64,000 nucleotides of DNA from Cyclina sinensis (GCA_012932295.1 JAAONU010000010.1:20224047-20288046); one strand, 5' to 3'. Positions 46,848-59,514 are shown, counted from the stretch's first letter. Notes: generated by a model from the letters alone, not told the origin. Program-made: numbers and translations.

Positions 46848-47712
46848 GAATACCGTTAGGGCAATCGTGGTTAGACGTTTTAATCCAGACGGCGACAATG
46901 CGATAGTGCGATAATGCGATGGCGACAGTGCGATAATGCGATGGCGACAATGCGATAATGCGATAGCGACAGTGCGATAATGCGATGGCGACAGTGCGAT
47001 AACGCGATAATGCGATTATGCGATAACGATTATGCGATAGTGCGATGGCGACAATGCGATAGTCATATCGTACTGTCGCCATCGCATCATCGCGTTGTCG
47101 CAATCGCATTATCGCGTTTTCGCATTATCGTACTGTCGTCATCGCATTATCGCACTGTCGCCATCGCACTATTGCATTGTTGCCATCGCATTATCGCACT
47201 GTCGCCATCGCACTATCGTATTGTCGTGTTATCGCATAATTGTACTGTCGCAATCGCACTATCGCATTGTCGACTATCGCCTTCCGGTACACATGCGCAC
47301 ATCGTTTTTTTTTGTATGTACACAAGCGATTTTTACTAAACGAAAACAATTCCAGAAACATAAAATTACGGAATACTACGGAATACCGTTAGGGCCATTA
47401 TAATTAGACGTTATAATCCAGAGGGCGACAATGCGATAAAGCGATGATGCGATGGTGACAGTGCGATAATGCGATGGCGACAGTGCGATAACGTGATAGT
47501 GCGATGGCGACAATGCGATTGTCATATCGTACTGTCGCCATCGGATCATCGCATTGTCGCCATCGCACTATCGCATTGTCGCCATCGCACTATCGCGTTA
47601 TCGCACTATCGCCATCGCATTATCGCACTGTCGCCATCGCATTATCGCACTATCGCATTGTCGCCCAGTGGATTATAACGTCTTACCACGATGGCCCTAA
47701 CGGTATTCCGTA
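46848..47712. mobile_element. Foldback-type element with arms made of TGCGAT/GGCGACA repeats (unit 2)
   Basis: Unit 2 copy, about 40 bp longer overall because the short words have expanded or contracted. Its flanking direct repeat is exact: CAAAGATACT at 46838-46847 and at 47713-47722. That supports one insertion of the whole composite with a 9-10 bp target duplication, with unit 1 having one later substitution. Confidence 0.78.
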
Positions 47713-48079
47713 CAAAGATACTTCGTGACATTGACAGTCACTAGAAAATGCATATGCTTTATCAGGAAATCTGCTGTCATGTTAATCTAACAATAGCTAA
47801 CTTTTTGAATTTCAAATCAGTTACTTTGAAAAAAGAAAAGTTCACCAAGTTAAACAATTTATAATTTCAATTCTACTTTGAACAATGTACTCAATAAATT
47901 TAATGGAACTAAATCTATGTTACTGCTTTCATTGGAATGCTGACGCAACAAGTAATCATATCAATCTGACTAAAGTACACAATCTAACTACAGTTAGATC
48001 TGAAGGTGACCCATTCAATTCTGTCTTCTTGATAATCTGGAGTTCCAGTATAGTTTAGTTTATACCAAATTTATTTTAA

Positions 48080-48273
48080 GTTCGATTGTGTAGGAAGCTT
48101 TTATCTTATAGACACACTCTCGGATCCGTTCCTGGAACTAACCAGTACTAAGCAATGAGTGTAAAGTTTCTTGCTCAAGGAAACAACGGCTTGACCCTGA
48201 CTGGGTTTGAACCCGTGCGGCTAGCAATCCTTTGACTACTAGTCCGACGCGTTAACCACTCGGCCATGCGCTG
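48080..48273 (-). mobile_element. tRNA-derived SINE, Ser/Leu-like head (unit 2)
   Basis: Unit 2 copy of the SINE at 22961-23153 with a single head. Confidence 0.65.
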
Positions 48274-48482
48274 GATTTCCAGTATTGTTAGTTATATCTC
48301 AGCCAAATGAGACTGCATCTTATGACGCGTTCTTATGGTTTACCTGTACACACGGCGTGTTAATTTGACTATGTAAACTTATTTTGCATGCTGAAATCAC
48401 CTTCAATATTTTGTAAATAGTTTGTGTTTAGTTGGATAAATGAGTTTTCCTTGGATAAATATAAGTTTATTAAAGGTCCGGT

Positions 48483-48799
48483 TTGTATTTTCTAATTGAA
48501 TATTTATTAGAATATGAGCATGGTGACGAAAATATTCAAGTAAACAGGTCTGTTTATTCTGGTATACATGCAGTATCTATCAAATGTCAAAAGCTACAGG
48601 AAATTTTCCCAAACATACAATTATCTCAATATTTAACAAGATTTCCTCAATTAACTGTGACATTTATGGCAGAAAACAACAGTTACTGAGTTATTTGGGA
48701 TCCCAGTTAAATATAGATTTTTCAAATGCGTTGAAATGGTTACAATATAAACTGTTTTCCCCTCAAGAACTTGAAAGCTATGAACTAATTGGCTGATTG
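48483..48799 (+). pseudogene. Frameshifted coding-like segment of unknown family (unit 2)
   Basis: Unit 2 copy of 23449-23776 with the same frame change. The second part reads KLFSPQELESYELIG against KLISLQELESYELIG in unit 1. Confidence 0.35.
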
Positions 48800-48897
48800 A
48801 ACAGTCATGACAAGGTGACCTTCTTTCAATGACGTTCAAATAATAATAAAGCAGAGCGTTATTTAAGAGCTCATTTCAATCAGATCGTGAGCACACA

Positions 48898-51800
48898 AGA
48901 TTTAAAGAGCTGAATCCGGCGCGAAATTTCATCTGCAAACATATTTTTGGAAATTCGGTACAGAAAAGTGCAGGAATGCGAAAGGTATCGTAGGAAATTT
49001 GACCTTATACGCTATCGTTGGAAACCTTTGCCTCATCAACGTCTAGCAGATCGAGCATGACAACTCCGTGTTTTTGAGTACTCAAAAACACGAACGCTAT
49101 TTTACAGAGGCAATGGTGCTACGTTGGCGAGTTTCTTCGTTTGAAAGCACTCACTTCTGCAGCTTAACTCTCGGTGATGCCTGGACCGATTTTTATGCAA
49201 CTGCTTTCATTGGAATGTTGACGCTACACTTAATCATATGAGATTACTGCAAGATTGTAGGTGACGCAGATCAAGAGTGATAGCTCCGTGCTTTTGAGTT
49301 CTCAAAAACATGAAATGAATATTTATATAAAACGCGCATGCCTTATACAAGCATACGCGGATATAGAGGAGCCCACCCATTGTTTATATACCGACTTGAA
49401 ACAGTACAAAATCTTTAAAATGTGCTTCAGGCAGTGTGCTCGCATGAAATCTGGAACTGAGATTTTGGTTTAGAGATTGTGCTTATTCGTTTCTTTTCGT
49501 TATCAGCGCGCTAGATTTGAAGAGCAGCCGATTCCGGTGCGAACTTTCATCTGCAAGCATATTTTTGGAAATTCTGAACAAAAATGTGGAGTAATATTAG
49601 CCATTGCTTTTAGACAGAAAAAAGACAGCAAGGGGACAGAATCGTGTCCGAAACTTTACCCAGATACACTAACTCCGCCGTCGGAAGGCAATGTTATACG
49701 GTACCAGTGAGTTTCCGTCTTCGAGAGCACTCATTTCCGGTGGCTATCTGCCGGCAAGGCTTGGACCGAGTTTAAAGCAAAGGTGTATTAGGAATGTTGA
49801 CATTACACGCTATTGTTTGAGACCTTTTGCATCATTTTACGTCTAGTAGATCGAGTGTGGCAGCTCCGTGTTTTTAAGTTCTCAAAAACACAAAGGCTAT
49901 TTCACAGAGGAAACGGTGTTACGTTGGCGATTTACTTCGTTTGAAAGCACTCACTTCTGCAGCTTAACTCACGGTGATCCTCGCGCCGATTTTTATGCAA
50001 CTGCTTTCATTGGAATGTTGACGGTACATGCAATGATATGAGATATACTGCATTATTGTAGGTGGCGCAGATCAAGCGTAAAAGCTCCGCTTTTTTGAGT
50101 TCTCAAAAACATGAAGTGAATATTTTCAGGGTATATAGAAAACGCGTATGCCTTAAACAAGCAACGCGGATATAGAGGAGCCGACCCATTGTTTATATAC
50201 CAACTTGAAACAGTACAAAATCTTTAAATATGTGCTTCGGGCAGTGTGCCCGCATGAAATCTGGACCTGACAGTTTGGTTTAGAAATTGTAGTTACTCCT
50301 TTTTTTATCAGCTCGATAGATTTGAAGAGCAGCCGATTCCGGTGCGAACTTCCATCTGCAAACATCTTTTTGGAAATTCTGTACAGAAAGGTGAAGAAAT
50401 ATTAGCCATTGCTTTAAGACAGCGAACAGACAGCAAGGGGACAGAATCGTGTCCGAAACTTTACCCAGATACACTAACTCGGCCGCCGTTGGTAGGCAAT
50501 GTTATACCAGTGAGTTTCCGTCTTTGAGAGCACTTTATTCTGCTGGCTCTCCGCCGGCAATGCTTGGACCGATTTTCAAGCGAAAGGTGTCTTTTGAAAT
50601 TTGACTGCATACCCGATTGTTGGAGACCATTTGCATCATTCTACGTTCAGCAGATCAAGCGGAAAAGCTCCGTGTTTTTGAGTTCTCAAAAACACGAAGG
50701 CAATTTTACAGAGGGCGATTTTCTTTATTTGAAAAAGCACTCACTTCTGCAGCTTAACTCTTGGTGATGCCTGGGCTGATTTTTATGCAACTGCTTTAAT
50801 TTGAATGTTGACGTAACAAACAATCATTTGAGATAAGCTTCAAGATTGAATGTGGCGCAGATAAAGCGTTATATCTCCGTGCTTTTGAGTTCTCAATAAC
50901 ACGAAGTGAATATTTTCAGCGTATACTAGATATAAAACGCGTATGCCTTATACAAGCATAGGCGGATACAGAGAAGACCACTCATTGTTTATATACCGAC
51001 TTGAAACAGTACAAAATCTTTAACTATGTGCTTCGGGCAGTGTGCCCTCATGAAATCTGGACCTGAGATTTTGGCTTAGAAATTGTGGTTTTCCGTTTCT
51101 TTTCGTTATCAGCGCGCTAGATTTGAAGAGAAGCAGATTCCGGCGCGAACATTCATCTGCAAACATATTTTTAGAAATTCTGTACAGAAAGGTGAAGGAA
51201 TATTAGTCATTGCTTTTAGACAGCAAACAGACAGCAACGGGACAGAATCGTGTAGAAACTTTACCCAGATACACTAATTAGGCCGTCGGAAGGCAATGTT
51301 ATACCAGTGAGTTTCCGTCTTTGAGAACATTCGCTTCTGCTGGCTCTCTGCCGGAAAGGCTTGGACCGATTTTTAGGGGAGATGTGTCGTAGGAAAGTTG
51401 ACACTATATGCTTTTTTGAGACCTTTTGCATCATTCTACGTCTAGGAGATCGAGCATGGTAGCTCCGTGTTTTTGAGTTCTCAAAAACACGAAGGCTATT
51501 TTACAGAGGAAACGGTGCTACATGAGCGATTTTCTTCGTTTGAAAGCATTCACTTCTGCAGCTTAACTCTCGGTGATGTCTGGGCCGTTTTTTATTCAAC
51601 TGCTGTCATTGGAATGTTTACGCTACAAGCAATCATATGAGATAAACTGCAAGATTGTAGGTGGAGCAGATCAAGCGTGGTAGCTCCGTGTTTTTGAGTT
51701 CTCAACAACACGAAATGAATATTTTCAGCGTATATATAAAACGCGTATTCTTTATATAAGCATACGCGGATATAGAGTAGCCCACCCATTGTTTATATAC

Positions 51801-52909
51801 CGACTTGAAACAGTACAAAATCTTAAAATATGTTCTTCGGGCAGTGTGCCCGCATGAAATCTGGACCTGAGAGTTCAGTTTAGAAATTGTGGTTTTTCGT
51901 TTCTTTTCGTTATCAGCGCACTAGATTTAAAGAGCAGCCGATTCCGGTGCGAACTTTCATCTGCAAGCCTATGTTTGGAAATTCTGTACAGAAAGGTGAA
52001 GGAATATTAGCCATTGCTTTTAGACAGCAAACAGACATGCAAGGGGACAGAATCGTGTCCAAACATTTACCCAGATACACTAACTCCGCCGTTGGTAGGC
52101 AATGTTATACCAGTGAGTTTCCGTCTTTGGGAGCACTCGGTTCTGCTGGCTCTCTGCCTGCAATGCTTGGACCGATTTTCAAGCGAAAGGTGTCTTTGAA
52201 AATTTGACCGTATACCCGATCGTTTGAGATCTATTGCATCATTCTACATCCAGCAGATCGAGCGGAAGAGCTCCGTGTTTTTGAGTTCTCAAAAACACGA
52301 AGGCAATTTTACAGACGAAACGGTGCTACGTGGGCGATTTTCTTCGTTTGAAAGCACTCACTTCTGCAGCTTAACTCTCGGTGATGCCTGGACCGATATT
52401 TATGCAACTGCTATCATTTGAATGTTGACGCTACAAGCAATCATATGAGATATACGGCAAGATTGAATGTGGCGCAGATCAAGCGTGATAGCTCCGTGTT
52501 TATTAGTTCTCAAAAAAACGAAGTGAATATTTTCAGCGTATATATAAAACGCATATGCCTTACACAAGCATACGCGGATATAGAAGAGCCCACCCATTGT
52601 TTATATTCCGACTTGAAACAGTACAAAATCTTTAAATATGTGCTTCGGGCAGTGTGCCCGCATGAAATCTGGACCTGGGAGTTTGGTTTATGCCATTGCT
52701 TTTAGACAGCGAACAGACAGCAAGAGGACAGAATCGTGTCCGAAACTTTACCCTGATACACTAACTCCGCCGTCGGTAGGCAATGTTATACCAGTGAGTT
52801 TCCGTCTTTGAGAGCACTCGCTTCTGCTGCCTCTCTGCCGGCAATGCTTGCGAAAGGTGTCTTACGAAAGTTGACCCTATATGCTATCGTTTGAGACCTT
52901 TTGCATCAC
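48898..52909. repeat. Tandem array of ~805 bp monomers (unit 2/unit 3 junction)
   Basis: Five monomers plus a partial leading one; the hairpin landmark recurs near 49067, 49865, 50668, 51468 and 52275. It is about 786 bp longer than the unit 1/2 array, one monomer. Its start and end flanks are the same as those of the other arrays. No credible protein or RNA gene is visible in the monomer. Confidence 0.88.
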
Positions 52910-54127
52910 ATCAGCATTTAATTAAACGAGGTACCTTGCCGTTATCTTTGAAACTCCTTTCTTTTTTCAGGAAATTATATGAATAATGCTTTATTGCATG
53001 GCCGTTGATCTTCAAGTTAACAGCTTTAATTTGTCCCGAATATGTAAACAATTCTTTCCCACTAGGATCCAAGTTTAATGAAAACACATGATAGTTGACA
53101 GCTTCCTACCTGCTTTGCCTCCTTATTATCAAGTATTGAAAAAAAGGTGAAATTTCTAAGTCAAGACATTCTTTCTTATTGATCCATATCAATTTGCAGA
53201 AGCCACAACAAAGTACATTTTTAATGACTCGATACTTTTTGGCAGGCACTTGCCATGCCGATTACTGATACGAGAAAATAAAGGACACTTGAAAATCACG
53301 TGACCGGAAAGTCAAATTTTGTCTATACATTAAACCGCTTTTCTTACAATTTTTCGCTAAATAGATCTGATATTTTCAAGTCCTTTTTGCATTAAAAAAA
53401 CCTGACATATTGATGATAAATATACATATTTTCTTTCGTGAATTTATTTACTACACTGCAATTTTCGTTCGTACCTCGTTAAGTGCGGTCAAAGTATACG
53501 TTGGATTTCAGTATTATTTCGCACATATAACCGGTGATTTCCCAATCATGTCCGAACCATTACGGGAAACTATAAACAAAATTAGTTAACCATATAACGC
53601 TTATCGGATAGTCCTTAAACATAATTTGACTCGTTGCAACTGTAAGAGTTCTCAAAATAAAACTTTAAGAATTTAACAACAGATAGATTGCGGTGTAGGT
53701 ATCCAATAAATCAGAGCGTGGATAGTTCGAGAGCATCCTAAATCGGAACCAGAGATATTATTGAGTATTTTATGGACATCATCTTACTAAAAATTTCCGA
53801 AGAAACTATTAAGACAACTGGCTAATGTAACAGTACTAGTTGAGTTCAGGTGAATGGAAATACAGAAATCCTCAATGTTTGTAACTGGTTCTTTTTCAAT
53901 CTTTTGTCGATTCTATTATCCTCTTATAAATACATTTCACCACATCACGATAACAGTTTTCCGGACGATTTCAAGACATTATTTGTCCAGAAGAATTACT
54001 TCAGTGTCTCTATTACAAGACGTTGTGTTTTTATGAATATAATATATTATCATAACTCTGGTTTAGTATATTTATAACTGACAGGTTTGACTTATTGTTC
54101 CTACAGCAAGCAGTTCTCAGAGGATTG
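50089..54127. repeat. Segmental duplication, unit 3 (truncated)
   Basis: Third copy, only about 4.0 kb. It contains the 805 bp array and about 1.2 kb of the following single-copy sequence. Similarity to units 1 and 2 stops after AGAGGATTG at 54127, where the others continue with TACTATTAGGG (about 3999 and 28308). It keeps the extra array monomer and small variants seen in unit 1 (for example around 53868), so it is closer to unit 1 than to unit 2. It carries no GPCR exons. Confidence 0.9.
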
Positions 54128-55058
54128 GTTATATCTGCACTGTCATTTGTCCGTTGAAAGTCAGTTGAATACATATGTTATATGAAGAATGTGCTTCAGG
54201 GTTCAAATGGAAATTCCTGTGGCAGTCAGCACTTATAGTGCTTTGATTCAGAAAAAGCACTTCACAAATAGAGACGGTAGTTTCGAATCATAATCTGAAT
54301 TTTATTTCAAGAAAATCAATTGCAGTAAGTGATTCTCGTTCGTTAGGACTGATAACTATTTCAAAGTAGCAGCATGTTCTCATTTCTTGGATCTGTCCTA
54401 AATCAAGATTTCAGCTCTGGTCACAAGGCTAACAGAGTAGCAACTTGTCCCTGCAAAAAAGCGCAGGCGCTTTTTTTTAAACTCCATCATTAGCTAATTA
54501 ATCGCATCTTGAGGTTAAAAAATAAACGAACGTACATTATATTTTGTCATTAAATCGCGCATTAAAAAGTTGTGAACCGTACGCCATAGAAATAATTCCC
54601 CACTAATACCGAAATCTGCAGGCGTGCATTAAGCGACTTCAGCACTGGCGAATACAGAAATTCATTAACACCATCGAAAAGTAGGCAATATATACTATAT
54701 TATATATACATTTGAATCAATACTAAGAAACTGATGAGAACATAAATGTATTAATAATAACAGGTTAGCCTATACATTTGACTAGGACTACAATTAAGAT
54801 CTATCAATATTTAGATAAAAGCCTTAGTTTTTAACAACATGATCGGGACGCTCCTCATGTTCCTTTCAATATATCAACAGGTCTGTCTAGACCTAGTCCA
54901 TCTAACCAGACTTGTCGAAGAGACATCGAGAAAATTTTCGATAGGCGATGTCTTTTTCCAAGTCTTAACGGTTTGACAATGATAAAACTAGATGGGTGTA
55001 CAGTTTGACACTTGGGTCGCCCTTTGATAGGCCTACTTTGTTTGAATAACTAAAAAGG
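54128..55058. other. Single-copy flank right of the duplication
   Basis: No similarity to units 1-3. Contains a compound hairpin (54908-54965) and a small palindrome AAAAAAGCGC/GGCGCTTTTTT near 54455-54477. No coding support. Confidence 0.4.
54908..54965. other. Compound hairpin
   Basis: Outer arms AGACTTG (54908-54914) and CAAGTCT (54959-54965) enclose inner arms AGACATCG (54921-54928) and CGATGTCT (54946-54953); the loop has the palindrome GAAAATTTTC. Could be a structured RNA or chance. Confidence 0.45.
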
Positions 55059-55325
55059 TAAACAAGAGTCTGCTGAAAACGACAGCATGCTAGTCCAAGT
55101 ACAAAAAGGGGCATAACTCCACTAAATATGATCTTGACCTAAAGATTTTTGCATCATCACGACCCTGTTGTCATATAAGTAATATAATTTGAAAGTTTGA
55201 TGAAGAAATGTTTTAAGAAATGGTATAGTTATAGCAAACGTTGTTTTCGTGACGGATGGACGGACGGACGGACAAAGTGGTCCCTATGTATCGCCGTTTC
55301 TTCGGAAGGGCGACACAAAAACATG
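55059..55325. repeat. Dispersed bivalve-type repeat ending in GGACGGACGGAC..AAAGTGG
   Basis: Starts AAACAAGAGTCTGCTGAAAA, includes AAAAAGGGGCATAACTCC, GTTTGATGAAGAAATG-like words and GACGGATGGACGGACGGACG, and ends near GGCGACACAAAAAC. From memory this arrangement is highly repeated in bivalve genomes. Non-coding. Confidence 0.6.
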
Positions 55326-55993
55326 TTTATATAATGGGTCAATGCTAGATTAATTAGGCTAGTCTTGACCCAAAAGCCGGAAACCGAAAATGGTCAGTTT
55401 TGGGCGATTGTACACTCAATATGCTAGATCTAGAAAAAGAGCAGACTTCGTTACACTGATAATAAAGAAGAAAAAAAAAAGAAATAAGGAAATAGGGTAA
55501 ACTCGCTAGATATCCTCATTACATCGACAACCCATAGGCCTATTGAATATGCCGATCGTTTAAAAGACAAAATTGTCCAAATTTTCAAACGAAGAATTAC
55601 CTCCCTTAGTTTAAAATTTTACTTGAAGTAAAAACTTTTTGTTAGGTCTTCCACATATAAAGTTGCATTTTTCAGTTTTTATTATCTGTATTTAAGTTTT
55701 TTCAGTTTAATGAATCAAAGTTCATTTAAAAAATATCTTTTACCTTTATTATGGTCAAAATTATTTTCTTATATAAAATATTCTGAGTCAATTTACCGCA
55801 TCATCATCGATGTTTCAAAATTTGAAAAACATCATCATCATGAAATGTTTAGAGGTTCTTCAATTTACGGAAGAACTATTCGAAACGAAGGATATGATAG
55901 TTGGTAGCATGGCAACACAGACCCGTCGGCAATTGTCCACTCAATTGTACTTTAGAAAGTTGAAAATCGTACAATGTTTTTTTTTTTTTAATA
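55326..55993. other. AT-rich sequence with no supported feature
   Basis: Poly-A and poly-T tracts; two short open frames near 55710-56034 lack any support. Confidence 0.35.
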
Positions 55994-56002
55994 GATCTAG
56001 TC

Positions 56003-56174
56003 CACAGGTGCTTGGCGCGTTGATTGGTCAGTAAACTGAAGTTTTTTCATTACCATAATAAATTTTTTATTGGAAGAGAAGAAAATTGTATGACAGTCAT
56101 ATAATAAATAGTTAAACCTATTTTAGATGAAAAAACTTCAGTTTACTGACCAATCAACGTGCCAAGCACCCTTT
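56003..56174. mobile_element. 172 bp foldback MITE with 9 bp target duplication
   Basis: Inverted arms of 43 bp, left 56008-56050 (GTGCTTGGCGCGTTGATTGG...) and right 56127-56169, match at 42 of 43 positions around a 76 bp AT-rich loop. The 9 bp direct repeat GATCTAGTC flanks it (55994-56002 and 56175-56183). The high arm identity indicates a young insertion. No coding capacity; mobilised in trans if at all. Confidence 0.85.
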
Positions 56175-56183
56175 GATCTAGTC

Positions 56184-58120
56184 TATATCTTCCTTCAGTA
56201 AAAGCAGCATCCTGCCTAAGTCACAATAAGGAGACAGGGATGGTGGTTGATTTCAAATATTTGATTCTCTCTTCAATTTAAGGTAAACTTTACATGACTA
56301 CTCTTAAATTGCAATATATCTGAGTTCAGTGAAGCATTTTCATCCAGACATCAACCTAATCTTGCAGTTGTAGAACTTTAGTGTTCTTATGTAAATCTAT
56401 ATAACATATATTTATTTTTTAGTTCTTCTTATAATTCTGTGTACGATCTATCCTCTTTTGTTTTCATATTTTCAAAGCAGATGTCAAATTTTGTATTCTT
56501 TAATTATCGAAACAGATGAAAGAATTAATAATTTTGATGTGTTCATCTATATTCAAAATTGGTATATTGTGAAAACTTTGGGAATATTATTAATACAACT
56601 TTATTTTATAATCATCATTAGTAAATTTGTTTAGACAGTTCATGTTTTGTCAAACTAAATTAATATTTGACACACTAAATTAGATCGATCTAGTACTTGA
56701 CACCTTCCTGGGAAATAATTAATGCGCAAATTTTGTGTTGGCAAAAATTTGTTTTTATTCACAGGAAACTGAAAAATATGAATTTTTTTTCATGAAACTT
56801 TTTTTTTTTTTAATATCAGTTTACTGTGGTTAATTGTATTATTTCAAGTTCATGATTGGTATTTAGTGGTTACAAATTTTATGTAAAAAAAACAAACAAA
56901 AAAAACCCAAACAAACTGATTTCAGCAATTAATGTAAATGTTATTTAGACCATCAAATGGTTTACATCATGACTGAACAAAATGTAATTTATAGAGATAG
57001 TAATTTAAGTCTGAAATTAGATTTCTTAGAACAATATCCCCTGGATTCTGTATATTTAAAATTTTAGAGCAATATTTATAAAAAGCAGTGCTAATTTTAA
57101 GGGTTATGACTTAAACAATATTCAAAGGTTAATTAATGAGAAACATTGCCAACATTAAAAGATATGCTTTAGTCCTTGATATAAGAATATGAAATATTAT
57201 TAGATACACATCAAATTAACTCTAATTAATTAAAAATATGGTCAATATTTAGAAGTTATAATATCTATTTTTTTTCAAGGTCTGTGTCAGATTAACTGTG
57301 GTTCATGAAAAACATTGTCCTCTTTGGAAGATATCTTTCTGTCTAAAATTAGATAATTATCAGAAAAATCTTTTCCCCATAACCTCTGCTATTTCTAAAT
57401 TAAGGCAGCAAAACATATTGGTAAAAGTAGGTTAGGCTAAAAAAAATTAATGTTTAGTTTCTCAGGCCATTTTTATTCAAATTATATGAGGGAGGGCGGA
57501 ATTTTTTTTATACCCTCATTTTGTTTTTATTCATGATTTTGCACTTAATATGAGGTTTCATATCCCCATAAATTCATATAAATACAGTTTTAAATGATCA
57601 ATGGCACTGGATATGTTGAAATTACCATCTGTATTTAGATGGTGTTTAATGTGTTGCAGAGTATTAACCTAAAAGATCTACTGAGAGCATTCAATAAAAT
57701 CAAATCATATTTTACTTTAACTGCTCATCAGTCTCTGTTGTATTAAAATACTTTATAATATGCACTTTTACTTGCTAGAACTTTTTTCTAAACAGAAATA
57801 ACATGTCATGTGAAAAAAAAAAAAAAAACACAAGAAACTTTTTAGTAAGAATGTATTTCTACATGTACTTATTTGATACATGAATAATAAAATCCTAATT
57901 TAAGACAGTCTAAACACACGAAAATTAGTCTTAATCTTTTAAAATTACGTCAGGAGAAAGGCATTGACAAAAGCATGGAATATTGTTCTGAAAATAAAAT
58001 TTGTTTTACAAGCTTTATTTTTACCTATTTGTGGCAATTTTTTAGAAAAAACCAAAAACGTGGCCGTACTTGAATCAATGTGTCGTAAACACTCGCTCGA
58101 TCGAAGTTATTGAGACGCAT
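56184..58120. other. AT-rich, gene-free stretch
   Basis: Long AT-rich sequence with homopolymer runs (for example 56803-56811, 57814-57828). I see no gene, RNA or mobile element I can support. Confidence 0.4.
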
Positions 58121-58383
58121 ATATTTGTTTGTTTTGGGGTTTAACGCCGATTTCAACATATGTTATATCTCGGCGGTCAGTCCACCTAACCAGTAATTGC
58201 CAATTTCTCCGCAAGTGACTGACTACTGTTCCCACATGATCTACTCTGAATCAGCGGTGAGAGACAAATGAACATAAGACACAATGTCTGAGAACAATTG
58301 TCACGGGGAAATTTTGCCCTGCCCTGGGGTCGAACCAATGACCGAGTAATCTAGTGCTCTACCTATTGAGCTAAGGTTGCGCT
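58121..58383 (-). mobile_element. tRNA-derived SINE ending in CGGCGTTAAACCCCAAAACAAAC
   Basis: Minus strand: head GCGCAACCTTAGCTCAATAGG (A-box-like TAGCTCAATAGGTAGAGC) and B-box TGGTTCGACCCC; body with CTCAGACATTGTGTC and GGTTAGGTGGACTGACCGCC; tail ATCGGCGTTAAACCCCAAAA then CAAACAAAT. The head is not a foldable modern tRNA. Tail and order match my memory of bivalve SINEs. No clear target duplication seen. Confidence 0.75.
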
Positions 58384-59514
58384 CCACTATTAACACATTC
58401 GGAACAACTCAGGCGACTTCAATAAGTCACCTCGGAAATAATGTGGTAGGCGCCATATTGGACTATTTTATAATACAGGTGGTGTCTGCTAAACTGAAAA
58501 CATTTCTTAATGCCTCTATCTGTTTATACTTTAAATTAACATTTACTTCCATTGGAGAGGTCATCAGACCTCTCCACAGTGTTGGCTTTAATTGCTGGCG
58601 GCATCCATTTTTGCGTATCAAATTTTAGTTAATGATCTCATATTAAGCCTAAAATGATGAAAACCAGTCTACAAAGATAGTTATGCGCATGCTTCGAATC
58701 AAAATACGAATTTATTTAAACGAAACCAAAATTTAACATCGGGTCAAAACGGCCCATGGTTAAAACGGCCCATTATGAACAGAACGTACAGAATAATTTT
58801 GTATTCCCTTAATTAAACACAAAAATACAATTATATGGATGCATTTCTTATAATGCATGCTACTTTTTAAAAACAACAAATTCTAAAATGCATTTGTTTT
58901 CTGAGAAACTCATCAGCCTGTTGAACAAATTAATATTTAGCCATGGTCATGAAAATTGGTAAATATTTTTTACGAATTTCAGAGCATTTTTGACAAGTCC
59001 ATTTCCTCTATTTGGATCAAATTTACGCCGTTTTAATATTTAGTCCAGCTTAACAGATACTATCGCTGATTATTTTGTAAAACATTTGAACTAAGAAAGG
59101 TGTAATAAAAGCTTGAAAGGGAAAAGAAAACTTAATGAGCCTAAAAAAGCAGCAGCTTAACATGGGAGTTCTTGCTTCAACAACTACATGCATTGTTGTA
59201 AAAAGGGGGAAATAAAGCCTTAGGGGCTTATAAGAAGATCCCCAAGATTCTACAAGGTAAGAAATACATGAAATTATCTTAATTTGTTTCATTTATTTAA
59301 ATGATAGATACGCCACTATAAAAACATTTGAAATAACTAAATTATAGTCAGTTTTGGTCATTTTGCCTAATAAGGTATTAACTATTATGGTAGTTAGGTT
59401 ACTAGTTTTTATAATTATTTAAATCACAGAACGTTTAAAAAATTCAAAATGATCTTGGAAACAAGTAGATTCATTCTTTCAGTGACGACAGCTGCTGACC
59501 TCTCTTTGGCTTAC
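58384..59514. other. Gene-free stretch (possible intron of the gene starting at 59579)
   Basis: No exon that continues the candidate exon 59515-59579 was found here. The open frame at 59050-59292 has no support. GTCAAAACGGCCCATGGTTAAAACGGCCCAT near 58742-58772 is a short direct repeat (TMAAACGGCCCAT twice). Confidence 0.35.

Larger units (their letters stand above)
25064..50088. repeat. Segmental duplication, unit 2 (complete)
   Basis: Second copy of the 25 kb repeat in the same orientation as unit 1 and the only one complete in the window. Differences from unit 1: one 805 bp monomer fewer in its left array, about 928 bp present only here (29675-30602), about 228 bp missing (unit 1 5468-5695), a 42 bp insertion in GPCR intron 1 (about 42070-42111), and longer foldback arms. 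Gene order and orientation are otherwise the same. Confidence 0.9.

Noticed and set aside
59050..59292. 80-codon minus-strand open frame as second exon of the gene at 59579
   Set aside because: No acceptor in a compatible phase was found and the peptide is hydrophobic and low in information.
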